A DNA stretch of 64,000 nt from contig OZ241346.1 in the NCBI GenBank assembly GCA_965199875.1, positions 3,720,001 to 3,784,000 of the forward strand, in the 5' to 3' direction. Both the position numbers and the translations under genes were made by a program. Below the pieces are notes generated by a model. The model had not been told where the DNA came from, made no database searches, and saw nothing but the letters and a program-made list of their open reading frames with translations. This DNA comes from VXYL01 sp965199875 (lineage in GTDB: Bacteria; Pseudomonadota; Gammaproteobacteria; Pseudomonadales; Azotimanducaceae). Positions 44,875-53,186 of this stretch are shown here, piece after piece. The stretch's first letter is position 1; each line of letters opens with the position of its first letter.

Positions 44875-45873
44875 CTAGCCATGCGTGCTTGCGTACGCAT
44901 CTCGATGCCCTGCTTCGACGTCCTCTTCCGCCTCTTCGCGTGCCGAGGGCGGCGACAGCACCGGCGCATCGAGCTCCACCGCGCGCGGCAGCGGGTACAC
45001 CTGCGAGCGGTACGGGCTGCCAAACCCGGCCAGCCGCTTGAACAGCCTAGGATCGGCGCAGTCGTCGGCAAGCGCCCTCGGAAAGTGGTTGGGAATGTCG
45101 TCTTGCGGCAGGATCGCCATGTGCCGGTAGAAGTAGGCAAGGGTCAGCCGGAGGCCAGGCGTCTGCTTGGGGAACGCGCCATGCCACAGGGCGCCGTGAA
45201 AGACGATGAGCGAGCCGCGCGGACACTCCACGGCAATCGCGTCGGCAACGCACTCCGGCAACGGCGGAAGGCACTTGCGCCGATGCGAGCCCGGCACGCA
45301 CGCGAACGCGCCGTCTTCCCGGGTGTAGTCCGTAAGGCACCAGTTGCAGTTGGCGTTCAGCGCCTTGTCGCCCCACGGCAGCGGGATGCCGGCCTGGTCG
45401 GCGTGCAGGCCCAGGGAATCGCCGTAGCCTTCGCCCGCCCACTTGACGAAGCAGTTGTGCGAGCTGAAGCGGGCAGGGCTTGACCGCGCCGCATCGCCAG
45501 CGGCGCCGAACAGGTGGTCGATGAGCGCCGTCGCCACGGGATTCACCGCGAGGTCGCGGAACACGCGGTGGTAGGTACACAGCTGCAGCAACTGGAACTG
45601 GCTGGGTTCGGCGCCGGAGATGCGCTCCAGGAAGCCGCGGAATTCGCCGTAGTCGAGCGGGCGCTCCGGCCCTTCCTCCACGGAGAACTTGCAGCCCACC
45701 AGTTCCTCGGACTTGTCGAGCAGTCGATTCGCCAGCTCGTCGATCGCCGCAGGCGACAGGCCCGTCGCCTCCGGCGGCACCACTGCGTAGCCCTGCTCGT
45801 CCAGCTGCTCCAAGTACGGCGTCAACTCCGCGAGGCAGTCGGTAGGAGCAGGGGGATGGTTAGCGGGATCCAT
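44875..45873 (-). CDS. PhyH-family dioxygenase with grafted TPR-gene tail
   Basis: A 332-residue Fe(II)/2-oxoglutarate oxygenase. H157-x-D159 in LGLHADQAG is the metal motif, H231 in ALWHGAFP the distal ligand and R242 the 2-oxoglutarate Arg. ACVPGSHRRKCLPPLPE lies between. Residues 298-332 are not PhyH but the Pro/Glu-rich tail of the neighbouring TPR protein. The original stop was probably lost when the repeat landed. The ATG at 45873 has GGAG upstream; the frame is open farther but without coding signs. Substrate unknown. Confidence 0.85.
   Translation of the reverse strand: MDPANHPPAPTDCLAELTPYLEQLDEQGYAVVPPEATGLSPAAIDELANRLLDKSEELVGCKFSVEEGPERPLDYGEFRGFLERISGAEPSQFQLLQLCTYHRVFRDLAVNPVATALIDHLFGAAGDAARSSPARFSSHNCFVKWAGEGYGDSLGLHADQAGIPLPWGDKALNANCNWCLTDYTREDGAFACVPGSHRRKCLPPLPECVADAIAVECPRGSLIVFHGALWHGAFPKQTPGLRLTLAYFYRHMAILPQDDIPNHFPRALADDCADPRLFKRLAGFGSPYRSQVYPLPRAVELDAPVLSPPSAREEAEEDVEAGHRDAYASTHG
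44877..44982 (-). repeat. Third copy of the TPR-gene 3' end, inside a PhyH gene
   Basis: This ~105-base segment matches the 3' ends of TPR copy 1 (about 42150-42264) and copy 2 (about 43778-43884), nearly identical over the last 75 bases except for a 3-base deletion. Here it forms the last ~35 codons of a PhyH-family gene in the same reading frame as in the TPR genes (AVELDAPVLSPPSAREEAEEDVEAGHRDA). The join lies just after RSQVYPLPR. Confidence 0.8.
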
Positions 45874-46078
45874 CGATTTTCTCCGTTCTTGTTCATCTGC
45901 CCGAGCGTGTTTCCGCGGCACTGCCGGCTTGCTTGCGGATGTCATCGTTCCTTCCGCGAGGGCCGAGCGCAGTCCGGTTCTACCGAGGCGTCGCGAACAG
46001 CGTACCACCTTCGGCCACCAGCCTCGCAACGCATCGTCACACGTCGCACCGTGGTGCCGGAAGGCATGCGCGGCGAGC

Positions 46079-47437
46079 TCAAGGGGCGTTCGTGTCGGAA
46101 GGCAAGTGCGGACCTTGCGCCACAGCGCTTGGGCCGCGAAGCTCGGTTGCAGCTCCGCTGGCCGCATCGCGGTCCTCTTCAAGGAGGGGCCGGTCGCCGG
46201 CCAGCGCCTGGTCGCCGAACATGTCAGGCTGGCGGTTGTCCTTGTCTTCCACGAAGAGGAAACCGCTCTTGCTCTCCTTCACGCTGCCGTCCTTCACCGC
46301 ACGTTTCAGCCAGGCTTCTACCTGGGCCTTTCGCAACCCTTTTTCAAGGCGTACCATGGTGTCCACACCAACCGGCATTTGCGCAGCCAAGGACTTCATG
46401 TGCATCAGGAACAGGCTGTAGTGGTCGAGCTCCGCGCCGTCGGCCGGCAGCGTAGATGCGGGTCGTTCGGTGCTGAGGGATACGCGTGTTCGTCGCTTCG
46501 TTTCCTCTGCAAGTTCGGCTGGTCGATCGCCGCTGAACACGACAGCCGCATCGTGCTCGGGCAGCCACCTTGCTCCGCGCTCCACCAAAGCCCGATTGCC
46601 GCTTCCACCGGCGTTGCGGCGGGCCCAAGTTGGAACCCAGCGATGTCGAAGATTCTTGACTGCTCCTTCCCACGTGCCGCCTGTGCCTTCCTCGCACGTC
46701 ACCACCACGGCGCTCGTCGCCAGGCAGTAGATGAACGGATTGCGGCTCATCGCGTTGCCGCTGTGGAAACCCGCCTCCGGCGCAAACGGCGAAAGCAGCG
46801 CCAAGTCGCCGCGTTCAAGAGCCGGTCTGTATTTCCGCGAGGTGGCAGAACGTAGCAGGCCCGCCGCCACGACTCCCACGGCCGTGCCTTCAGCCTCGAG
46901 GCTTGCCAACATTGCAGTTTCGTCCACTCCGCGGGCAGCGCCCGAAACAACGGAATAGCCAGCTGCTGCCGCTTGCTGGCCGAGGCCGGCGGCCGCGGCC
47001 AAATCGTCTGGCGACGCGGCGCGGGAACCCACCACGGCCAAGCCGCGCTGGCCGGCGACCTTCATGCTGCCGCTGCCGAACAGCACCGGCGGCGACTTCC
47101 ATTCTAGGCGGCGCTTCAATTGGCGCGGGTAGTCCGGGTCCGAGCGAACAAGCACCCAGAGACCGGCCCGCTCCCACCGCTCCAAGCACAAGCCCAAGGC
47201 AGTGCCGCGATCCAGCAGGCGCTGCACGCGATCCGCCGTGACAGAACGGTGCTGCCAATCCGCCATCAACTCCGCGGCTTTGCCAGCCAGCAACTGCTCC
47301 GGCTTCGCGCCTCGGCTGTGCAGCATTCGCGCGAGTTCCGCCCACTCGGAAGTCGACAACGGCCGGGGGCCGTTCGGTTGCCGCTTGCCCAGCACCGCGG
47401 TGAGCAAGACCACGCTTTGCGCTTGTTCGTCCAGCAC
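46079..47437 (-). CDS. DprA-like DNA-processing protein
   Basis: A 452-residue protein with a Rossmann-like DprA domain: VVGSRAASPDDL at 136-147 and VVSGAARGVDETAM at 163-176, with an N-terminal helical region and a long C-terminal part not found in competence DprA. Near the C-terminus R-QPDMF (403-407) fits the beta-clamp-binding pentapeptide (Q-x-D/S-L/M-F). It starts at GTG one base after the RecQ-like stop, so it is co-translated with it. Competence DprA loads RecA on single strands; in this pairing the target is more likely foreign DNA or repair, which is inference. Confidence 0.75.
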   Translation of the reverse strand: MLDEQAQSVVLLTAVLGKRQPNGPRPLSTSEWAELARMLHSRGAKPEQLLAGKAAELMADWQHRSVTADRVQRLLDRGTALGLCLERWERAGLWVLVRSDPDYPRQLKRRLEWKSPPVLFGSGSMKVAGQRGLAVVGSRAASPDDLAAAAGLGQQAAAAGYSVVSGAARGVDETAMLASLEAEGTAVGVVAAGLLRSATSRKYRPALERGDLALLSPFAPEAGFHSGNAMSRNPFIYCLATSAVVVTCEEGTGGTWEGAVKNLRHRWVPTWARRNAGGSGNRALVERGARWLPEHDAAVVFSGDRPAELAEETKRRTRVSLSTERPASTLPADGAELDHYSLFLMHMKSLAAQMPVGVDTMVRLEKGLRKAQVEAWLKRAVKDGSVKESKSGFLFVEDKDNRQPDMFGDQALAGDRPLLEEDRDAASGAATELRGPSAVAQGPHLPSDTNAP

Positions 47438-47438
47438 G

Positions 47439-49539
47439 TCAGTCTCCTGGCGCTGCGCTGGCCAAGGCGACTGGAAAGACCGGCCCGCTTCCCGCTTGGC
47501 GAAGCAAGGCGGCCACCACCGCCAGTGTCCAACCGGAATCGAACACGTCGTCGAGCAGCAGCACAGGGCTCGAAGGCACGTCGCCGACGATCTCGAACGC
47601 GACGTCAAGGTTTCGACACTGACGGTAGCGGTTGTGTTGATTCTTCTGCGGATCGTTCGACCGCACTTTGTCTACCACCGCGCAGAAGGGGACGTTCAAG
47701 CACTCGGCCAGTCGCCGCGCCAAGTCCGGCACGAGCGCGGACGCCCGCAACGACGGCACACAAGCCACCCACTTGGGCTCCGGTTGCGGCTGCCAGCGCT
47801 GCTGGACCATGTCGGTCACCGCGACTGCCAGTTCGCGGCGGAACCGGCTCTGGTGCTTGTCCTGCTTCACCATGGCACCCCAAGGCGCATCGCCCCACTG
47901 TGACAGCACTCGGCCTTCCTCATGTTGCAACTCTTTCGGCAGGCTGCTCCAACCGTAGATTTCAAACGCTTGGGGAGGGATCTGTTTCTTCGGCTTGATC
48001 GGCTCTTCCGAAGTCCGCAGATACCGTGCCGCGCCGGCCAAGTGCTGGCCGAAGGTCTCGCCTACTATCGGCCGGCCAAGGCACGACGCGCATTTGCCGC
48101 AGGCATCCTCTGCGGGGTCGTCCAGCGCGCGGCGGAGAAACCGCATCAGGCAACCGGGTTCGTTCACATAGCGTTTCACTTCCGCCCACTCGGTTTCGCG
48201 TTGGCGGGTGAGTCGATTCACATGCTCCCGGTCCACGACGTAGGGCGCGGGGGTGCGCAGCCATGTGCTGCCTTCCTTTACAACGGGAGCGGGATTGGCG
48301 GCGGCGAGAAAGCGAAGCGCCTGTTTGATCTGCCCGCTGCGCAGATTGACCATGCGTTCGAGATTCCGTTCCGACAGGCCGTCGCTCTCTTCCAAGGCAG
48401 AGAGGATCGCCCGTACATGTTCTTCATCGGGGAACGCGGTGCGCCGGAAGTAGTCGAGAATCGCGTCGTCTTCCGCGCCGTGCATCATGATTCCGAATGC
48501 GTGGTCGATCTGTCGCCCGGCACGACCCACCTGCTGGTAGTAGGCGACGATCGATCCCGGCGCCTGGAAGTGGATGACGAATCCCAAGTCCGGTTTGTCG
48601 TAGCCCATGCCTAGCGCAGTTGTGGCGACCAGCGCCTTCAGCTCGTTGCGGTGCAGCGCGCGTTCAAGGCGCTGGCGGTAGGCGTCGGAGTTCTCGAAGT
48701 TGGGGTGCGCCACGTCGCTGTAGTAGGCGCGGGCCTCTATGCCGCTCTCTACCAGCCAATCGGCCACCCGGTCCGCGTGGCGCTTGGTCAACGTGTAGAT
48801 GATGCCTGTTCCTGGCAGTTGCGGCAGGTGCTCGCTCAGCCAAGCTGGCGTCTTGCGAAGGCAACGCCAAGGTTTGCAGCGCGAGACTCTCTCGCGTCAA
48901 CGGCCCGCGCTGCACATGGACGTCGCCTAGCTGCTCGCTTACGTCCTGCACCACTCGGTCGTTTGCGGTTGCCGTCGTGGCCAACACCGGCGTTCCTTGA
49001 GGAATGCGGCGCACGATGTTGCGCAGGCGTTGGTAGTCCGGCCGGAAATCGTGGCCCCAGTCGGAAATGCAGTGTGCCTCGTCGATCACCAGCAAGCCCA
49101 GCGAGTCGGCGATGGGCATGAGCACGCCGTCCACGAATTCGTCATTGGCCAGCCGTTCCGGCGACACCAGCAGCGCATCCGCTTCGCCGCCATGAACGAA
49201 TGACTCGATCTCCGGCCAATCGGCCTTGTTGGTGGAGTCGATCCGCACTGCCCGCACGCGGTGGCGCTGGGCACTGTCGATCTGGTTGCGCATCAGGGCC
49301 AAGAGCGGCGATACGATCAAGGTTGGGCCGCGTCCATGGTCGCGCAGCAGCCGGGTGGCGATGAAGTAGACGGAGCTCTTGCCCCAACCCGTGCGTTCCA
49401 CGACGAGGAGTCGACGCCGAGCGCTCGCAAGCGCGTCAATGGCCTCCCACTGGCCGTCGCGGAAGGTGGCGGATGGGTTGTCCACGGCGCTGCGGAGCAG
49501 TTTCAAGGCGTGTTCGCGGGATGGTTGGGAGGTAGGCAT
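47439..49539 (-). pseudogene. RecQ-type helicase fused to phosphoribosyltransferase, frameshifted
   Basis: About 700 residues in two frames. The first (ATG 49539) has an atypical Walker A ERTGWGKSS at 48-56 and Walker B VIDEAHCISDWGHDFRPDY at 151-169. The second (from about 48843) has helicase domain 2 (TKRHADRVADWL, VATTALGMGYDKPDLGFVIH, YYQQVGRAGRQ), the RecQ zinc site (CLMRF...CGKCASC) and a C-terminal PRTase domain with the PRPP loop LLLDDVFDSGWT. The frame changes between LPSQDAS and WLSEHLPQLPGTG. RecQ-PRTase with a DprA partner is a plausible DNA-handling or defence module. Confidence 0.75.
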
Positions 49540-49606
49540 GCGACGATTGTAGCCGTGTGGCCGCCATGCCGCTGCGCTGGCGGTCGTATTGGCGTAGCAT
49601 GGCCGC

Positions 49607-50923
49607 ATGAACGAATCGATGCCCCCCGAAGATGTCGCCGTGCCGCCGGAGTTTCTGCCGGAGAGCGTGGCGGCGTTGTCCGACGAAAACTCGCAGATGC
49701 GCGATGCGCAGTGGTTCAAGTCCGGCGAGCCGTTCCGGTCCATGCATCGCAACAATCCGTGGCTGAAGCCGCCGGTTGGCGGCAACGGAGTGCGGGCGAC
49801 AAGGCCGGACGGGTCGCTCACGCAGCGCTTCCGGTGCCCGTTGTTCGAGGCCGGGCGCAGCGCCGAAGGCGGCGGGCTGAACGGTACGCCGTACTACGAC
49901 ACCACGGTGCCCCGCAAGCACGACTACTGGAAGCGGTTCGACGACCTGCCGCGGGAAACCAAGGACATCAACAAGGCCAGGCGCGACTTGCAGAAGTACG
50001 GCTTCTGCCTGATCGAAGACGCCATGAGCGAATACCAGCGCGCCGCCATGCGCAACCGCCTGGAAGAGCAGGCGCAAGCCGAACGCGAGTGCGGCCTGGC
50101 GGACATGACGCCGCACTTCCACATCATGTGGACGCTGGTGAACAAGGGCGAGTGCTTCGCCAAGTGCATCGAGTTCGATCCGCAGTGGGTGCAGGGCGGG
50201 CCGATGATCGAACAGCTCAACAACGAACTGCTGGGCCCTGGAAACTACGCCTATTCGTTCGCCTCCAACATCGCCCGCCCCGGCAGCTATCCGCAGAACC
50301 TGCATCAGGACTCCGGCGCCATCCATCCCATCCAAACGCCCCACGCGCCGATTCTGGTGAACACCGTCTACATCATGCAGGACGTCAGCGAAGTGAATGG
50401 CGGCACGCTGGTGATCCCCACCAGCCACCGGCTGGTTTCCCAGGTTCCCGCCGGCGGAGAAGTGGGGCCGCTGCCGCCGGCGGTGAACGTCGAGGCAAGA
50501 GGCGGCACCGTGATGCTGATGGACGGCCGACTGCTGCACGGCACCGGCGTCAACCACACCGACGAGTGGCGCTACATCATGACCAATTCCAACGTCAAGC
50601 CGTGGCTGCGCCAGCAGGAGAACTGGCAGCTTTCCATCGCCCCCGAGGTGCTGGAGAACGCGTCCGAGAAACTGCTGGCGCGCATGGGCTACTACACCTC
50701 GGGCCTTATCGAGATCGGCACCTACTCCGGGCCGAAGACCACGGTGGGGATGCGCCTGGCGATGGAGAAGGGCGAGTACCGACGCATTCGCGCCATGAAG
50801 CCGCCGGTGTCCGAAGCGGTTCGGGAAGGTCTTGGGATCTACAAGATGAAGAAGAAGATCGACGCGGCGCGGGCCGCCAAGGCGGGCCGCTCCGACAGCA
50901 AGCAGAACGGCGCCTCAAGCTAG
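49607..50923 (+). CDS. PhyH-family dioxygenase, long form
   Basis: A 438-residue oxygenase. The metal triad is H233-x-D235 (NLHQDSGAIH) and H311 (LLHGTGVNHT), with GGTLVIPTSHR before it. The N-terminal 120 residues precede the usual PhyH fold and include Arg/Pro-rich segments; the C-terminus is Lys/Ala-rich. It has no close sequence match to the other two PhyH proteins here, so the three do not come from one local duplication. It is divergent from the RecQ-like gene. Substrate unknown. Confidence 0.85.
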   Translation: MNESMPPEDVAVPPEFLPESVAALSDENSQMRDAQWFKSGEPFRSMHRNNPWLKPPVGGNGVRATRPDGSLTQRFRCPLFEAGRSAEGGGLNGTPYYDTTVPRKHDYWKRFDDLPRETKDINKARRDLQKYGFCLIEDAMSEYQRAAMRNRLEEQAQAERECGLADMTPHFHIMWTLVNKGECFAKCIEFDPQWVQGGPMIEQLNNELLGPGNYAYSFASNIARPGSYPQNLHQDSGAIHPIQTPHAPILVNTVYIMQDVSEVNGGTLVIPTSHRLVSQVPAGGEVGPLPPAVNVEARGGTVMLMDGRLLHGTGVNHTDEWRYIMTNSNVKPWLRQQENWQLSIAPEVLENASEKLLARMGYYTSGLIEIGTYSGPKTTVGMRLAMEKGEYRRIRAMKPPVSEAVREGLGIYKMKKKIDAARAAKAGRSDSKQNGASS

Positions 50924-50966
50924 CATCGGAACCTGCCCGCGGTGGTCGTTTTCGGCGAACCAACTC

Positions 50967-50980
50967 GTACATAAGTGTAC
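50967..50980. promoter_or_regulatory. Inverted repeat GTACA-N4-TGTAC, site 2
   Basis: GTACA-TAAG-TGTAC lies 94 bases before the Uma2 gene start, in an AT-rich stretch (50960-51010) that stands out from its surroundings. The same element occurs at 24343-24356 before the PLD nuclease. TACTAT at 50978-50983 overlaps it and could be a -10 box. Confidence 0.35.
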
Positions 50981-51073
50981 TATGTTGTTGATTTAGAAAA
51001 GAAAACACGTTGCCTTTGCGCAAGCGCTGGTCTAGTCTCTGGTATCGACAACGAGGCTGGTGAAGAGGCGGCC

Positions 51074-52159
51074 ATGCAACCATCATCCCAGGCGAGCACC
51101 CGCTCCATACGCAGGCAGAGTGGCCATGCGGACGAAGCGGTCGCCAGTGGCGGCCCGTTCAAGCCAGTGCCCGGCCCGCCGCTGGCAGAGCTTCCCTTCG
51201 ACGACGGTTCCTACCGTCGCATCCACTTGGCGGCCGAGGACATCGAGGCGCACGAAGGCCGCGTGGAGTTCTGGGACGGGGCCACGGAAACCGCCATCGA
51301 AGTGCGCGAAGTCAGCCCCTACCACGAACGGCCGGCGCACCTGCTGGCGGCGCTGGCGGAGCGGATCGCCACAGTGCGCGGCAAGCCGATCCGTTGCTTC
51401 GGCACCATGGACCTCACGCTGCCGAAGGAAGACGGGCGTCCTGCTCGGATGATGCAGGCGGATCAATCGCTGTATCTGCATCCGCAGCGCGCCGACATCG
51501 TCGGGCCCTCGGCGATGGTGGTGGGCACGAACCACTACCCGGACGTCGTCCTGGAGGTGGACCGCACCACCGATGTGCGCCGTCACAAGCTGAAGCTGTA
51601 CGAGGCATGGCGTTTCCCCGAGTTGTGGGTGGACGTGCCGGACGAGTCGCCGCGCCCCCGGGCGGCGCACGGCACCACCATCTATCTGCTGCAGGAAGGC
51701 GCCTTCCAAGTGGCGGACGAAAGCCGCGCCTTCCCCGGCTGGTCGGCGGCGGACATCCACACGGCTTTGAACGAAGAGCGTATGTCGGCGCACACCGCGC
51801 AAGTGCTGGAGCGCATCGGCACCGTCCTCGGCGCCCGCGAAGGCACCGGGCCCGATGACGATCTGCTGCTGCGTTCGCAACGCGACCAGGCGCGCCGGGA
51901 AGCCCGCGAGGAAGCCTTGCGACAGGCCCGCGAGGAAGCCGCGTGGCAGGCTCTCGGGATTCGCGCTGGCGAGCTGGAACTGCGCGCTGCGATGGTTCGC
52001 CGCCTGATGATCGCGCGTGGCCTGGAGGTGGCCGCGGACTTCCCGATCCACGAGCGGGAGTTCGCCGAAGCCGCCGGGGAGGCGATTGCCGACGCGGCGA
52101 TGCAATGCGACGACGAAGCGGACTTCATCGTCCAGCTGCAACGCGCCAAGGGCCGGTAA
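51074..52159 (+). CDS. Uma2-family (DUF820) putative endonuclease with coiled-coil tail
   Basis: A 361-residue protein. The PD-(D/E)xK core is D157, E161 and K172/K174 in PDVVLEVDRTTDVRRHKLKLYEAW, with FWDGATE and the Asp-rich start (AAEDIEAHEG) as in Uma2 proteins. Residues 255-310 form an Arg/Glu coiled coil (RSQRDQARREAREEALRQAREE, here split), and the end is helical. Uma2 proteins are about 190 residues; this one has ~60 extra N-terminal and ~100 extra C-terminal residues. The function of the family is unproven. ATG at 51074, GAAGAGG upstream. Confidence 0.8.
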   Translation: MQPSSQASTRSIRRQSGHADEAVASGGPFKPVPGPPLAELPFDDGSYRRIHLAAEDIEAHEGRVEFWDGATETAIEVREVSPYHERPAHLLAALAERIATVRGKPIRCFGTMDLTLPKEDGRPARMMQADQSLYLHPQRADIVGPSAMVVGTNHYPDVVLEVDRTTDVRRHKLKLYEAWRFPELWVDVPDESPRPRAAHGTTIYLLQEGAFQVADESRAFPGWSAADIHTALNEERMSAHTAQVLERIGTVLGAREGTGPDDDLLLRSQRDQARREAREEALRQAREEAAWQALGIRAGELELRAAMVRRLMIARGLEVAADFPIHEREFAEAAGEAIADAAMQCDDEADFIVQLQRAKGR

Positions 52160-52170
52160 GTCGGCCTTGC

Positions 52171-52647
52171 TCAGGCGTTTGGGTCGCCCAGCATCCAGTG
52201 CAGAAACGCAGACACCTGCTCGCGGAAGGCACCGAGCGTCGCCGGCAGCTTCTCCTCGAGGGAACGCATGCGGTCGGCTTCCAACACCGTGCCGTAGACG
52301 TTTCGGAAAACGTGGCGGAAGCGCAGGTACTCCAGCAGACTGGCCGCGAGCGGCGGGTCGATCAACGCCGGTCGGACCTCTGGGATGGCAAGGGCCATGT
52401 TGTTGACGAGCTCTCGATGCCACTGTTCGGCTTGCGGGATGCCGCCGTTCAGCTCCCGGGCCACGCGCACGAATACGCGTTCGACGCCGTTGTAGAAGTC
52501 GTGCAGGATGGAGCCGCGGGCGCGGCGCGAGTAGCTGTCCGCTCCTTGCGGCGCATGGGCGCTTTCCCGCAGCAGGGCATCGAGGCTGTCCAGCTCGCTC
52601 TCGATCTCCGCGGCCAAGCGGCGGGCGAGCACCTCTTCGAGCTTCAC
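52171..52647 (-). CDS. hepT: HepT-like HEPN protein (toxin of HepT/MntA pair)
   Basis: A 158-residue helical protein. HEPN RNases of the HepT group carry R-x4-H-x-Y; here the segment is R111-HVFR-N116-V-Y118, with Asn where the catalytic His is expected, and Tyr118 kept as a possible AMPylation site. YSRRARGSILHDFYNGVERVF is the family's first helix pair. Its ATG overlaps the nucleotidyltransferase stop (ATGA), which fits a two-gene toxin-antitoxin operon. Loss of His suggests a weak or inactive nuclease, if the alignment is right. Confidence 0.75.
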   Translation of the reverse strand: MKLEEVLARRLAAEIESELDSLDALLRESAHAPQGADSYSRRARGSILHDFYNGVERVFVRVARELNGGIPQAEQWHRELVNNMALAIPEVRPALIDPPLAASLLEYLRFRHVFRNVYGTVLEADRMRSLEEKLPATLGAFREQVSAFLHWMLGDPNA

Positions 52648-52979
52648 AGCTCAACCCCTTGCGCCTCCGCGATGCGACGCAGGGGCTCGGTGGCGCACTC
52701 CAAGGGGGTCAGGTCGAGGTGGAAGTCGGTCAGGTTGGCCGCTTGCGCCGACACGGCGTAGAACGCGCCGGGATCGATGCCCTCGACCACCAGGTCGATG
52801 TCCGAGCGGGGCGTGAACGCTCGCTTCGGCTCGAATGCGGAGCCGATGCCGACCACCCGACACGCTCCCGCGCGGTGCAGATACCGCGCGATGCGGTGCG
52901 CGTCGGCCAGCGCTCGGGCCTTGTCGCCGGGCGCGAAGCGGGTTCTGCGAATGTGCCTTAGCAGCACGGAGCGGTCCAT
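52644..52979 (-). CDS. mntA: MntA-like nucleotidyltransferase antitoxin
   Basis: A 111-residue minimal nucleotidyltransferase with G46-S47 and D60-x-D62 (GIGSAFEPKRAFTPRSDIDL), the Mg/ATP-binding site. In the known pair MntA adds AMP to a Tyr of HepT and blocks its RNase. The third catalytic Asp should be near FHLDLTPLE at about 90. It is first in the operon and its stop overlaps the hepT start. Confidence 0.82.
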   Translation of the reverse strand: MDRSVLLRHIRRTRFAPGDKARALADAHRIARYLHRAGACRVVGIGSAFEPKRAFTPRSDIDLVVEGIDPGAFYAVSAQAANLTDFHLDLTPLECATEPLRRIAEAQGVEL

Positions 52980-53186
52980 CGAGCGACTCTAACATCAATG
53001 CGTGTCGGTCAAGCGCTTGACTGCGCCGTCGCGCCGTCGCAGCCCTGCGGTCAACGTGCCTCCCTTGCTCCCTTGCCCGTCGGCTGCGTTCGTGGCTGGC
53101 CGTTGCGTATGATCGCGGCACCGACAACACCCGCGGCGTCGAACCGTAGACCACCGGTTCGAAGCGCGTTTGGGAGGCGCTGCGCC

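Noticed and set aside
44848..51085. Shared 12-mer TGCAACCATCAT at 44848 and 51074
   Set aside because: No similarity extends beyond it; likely chance.
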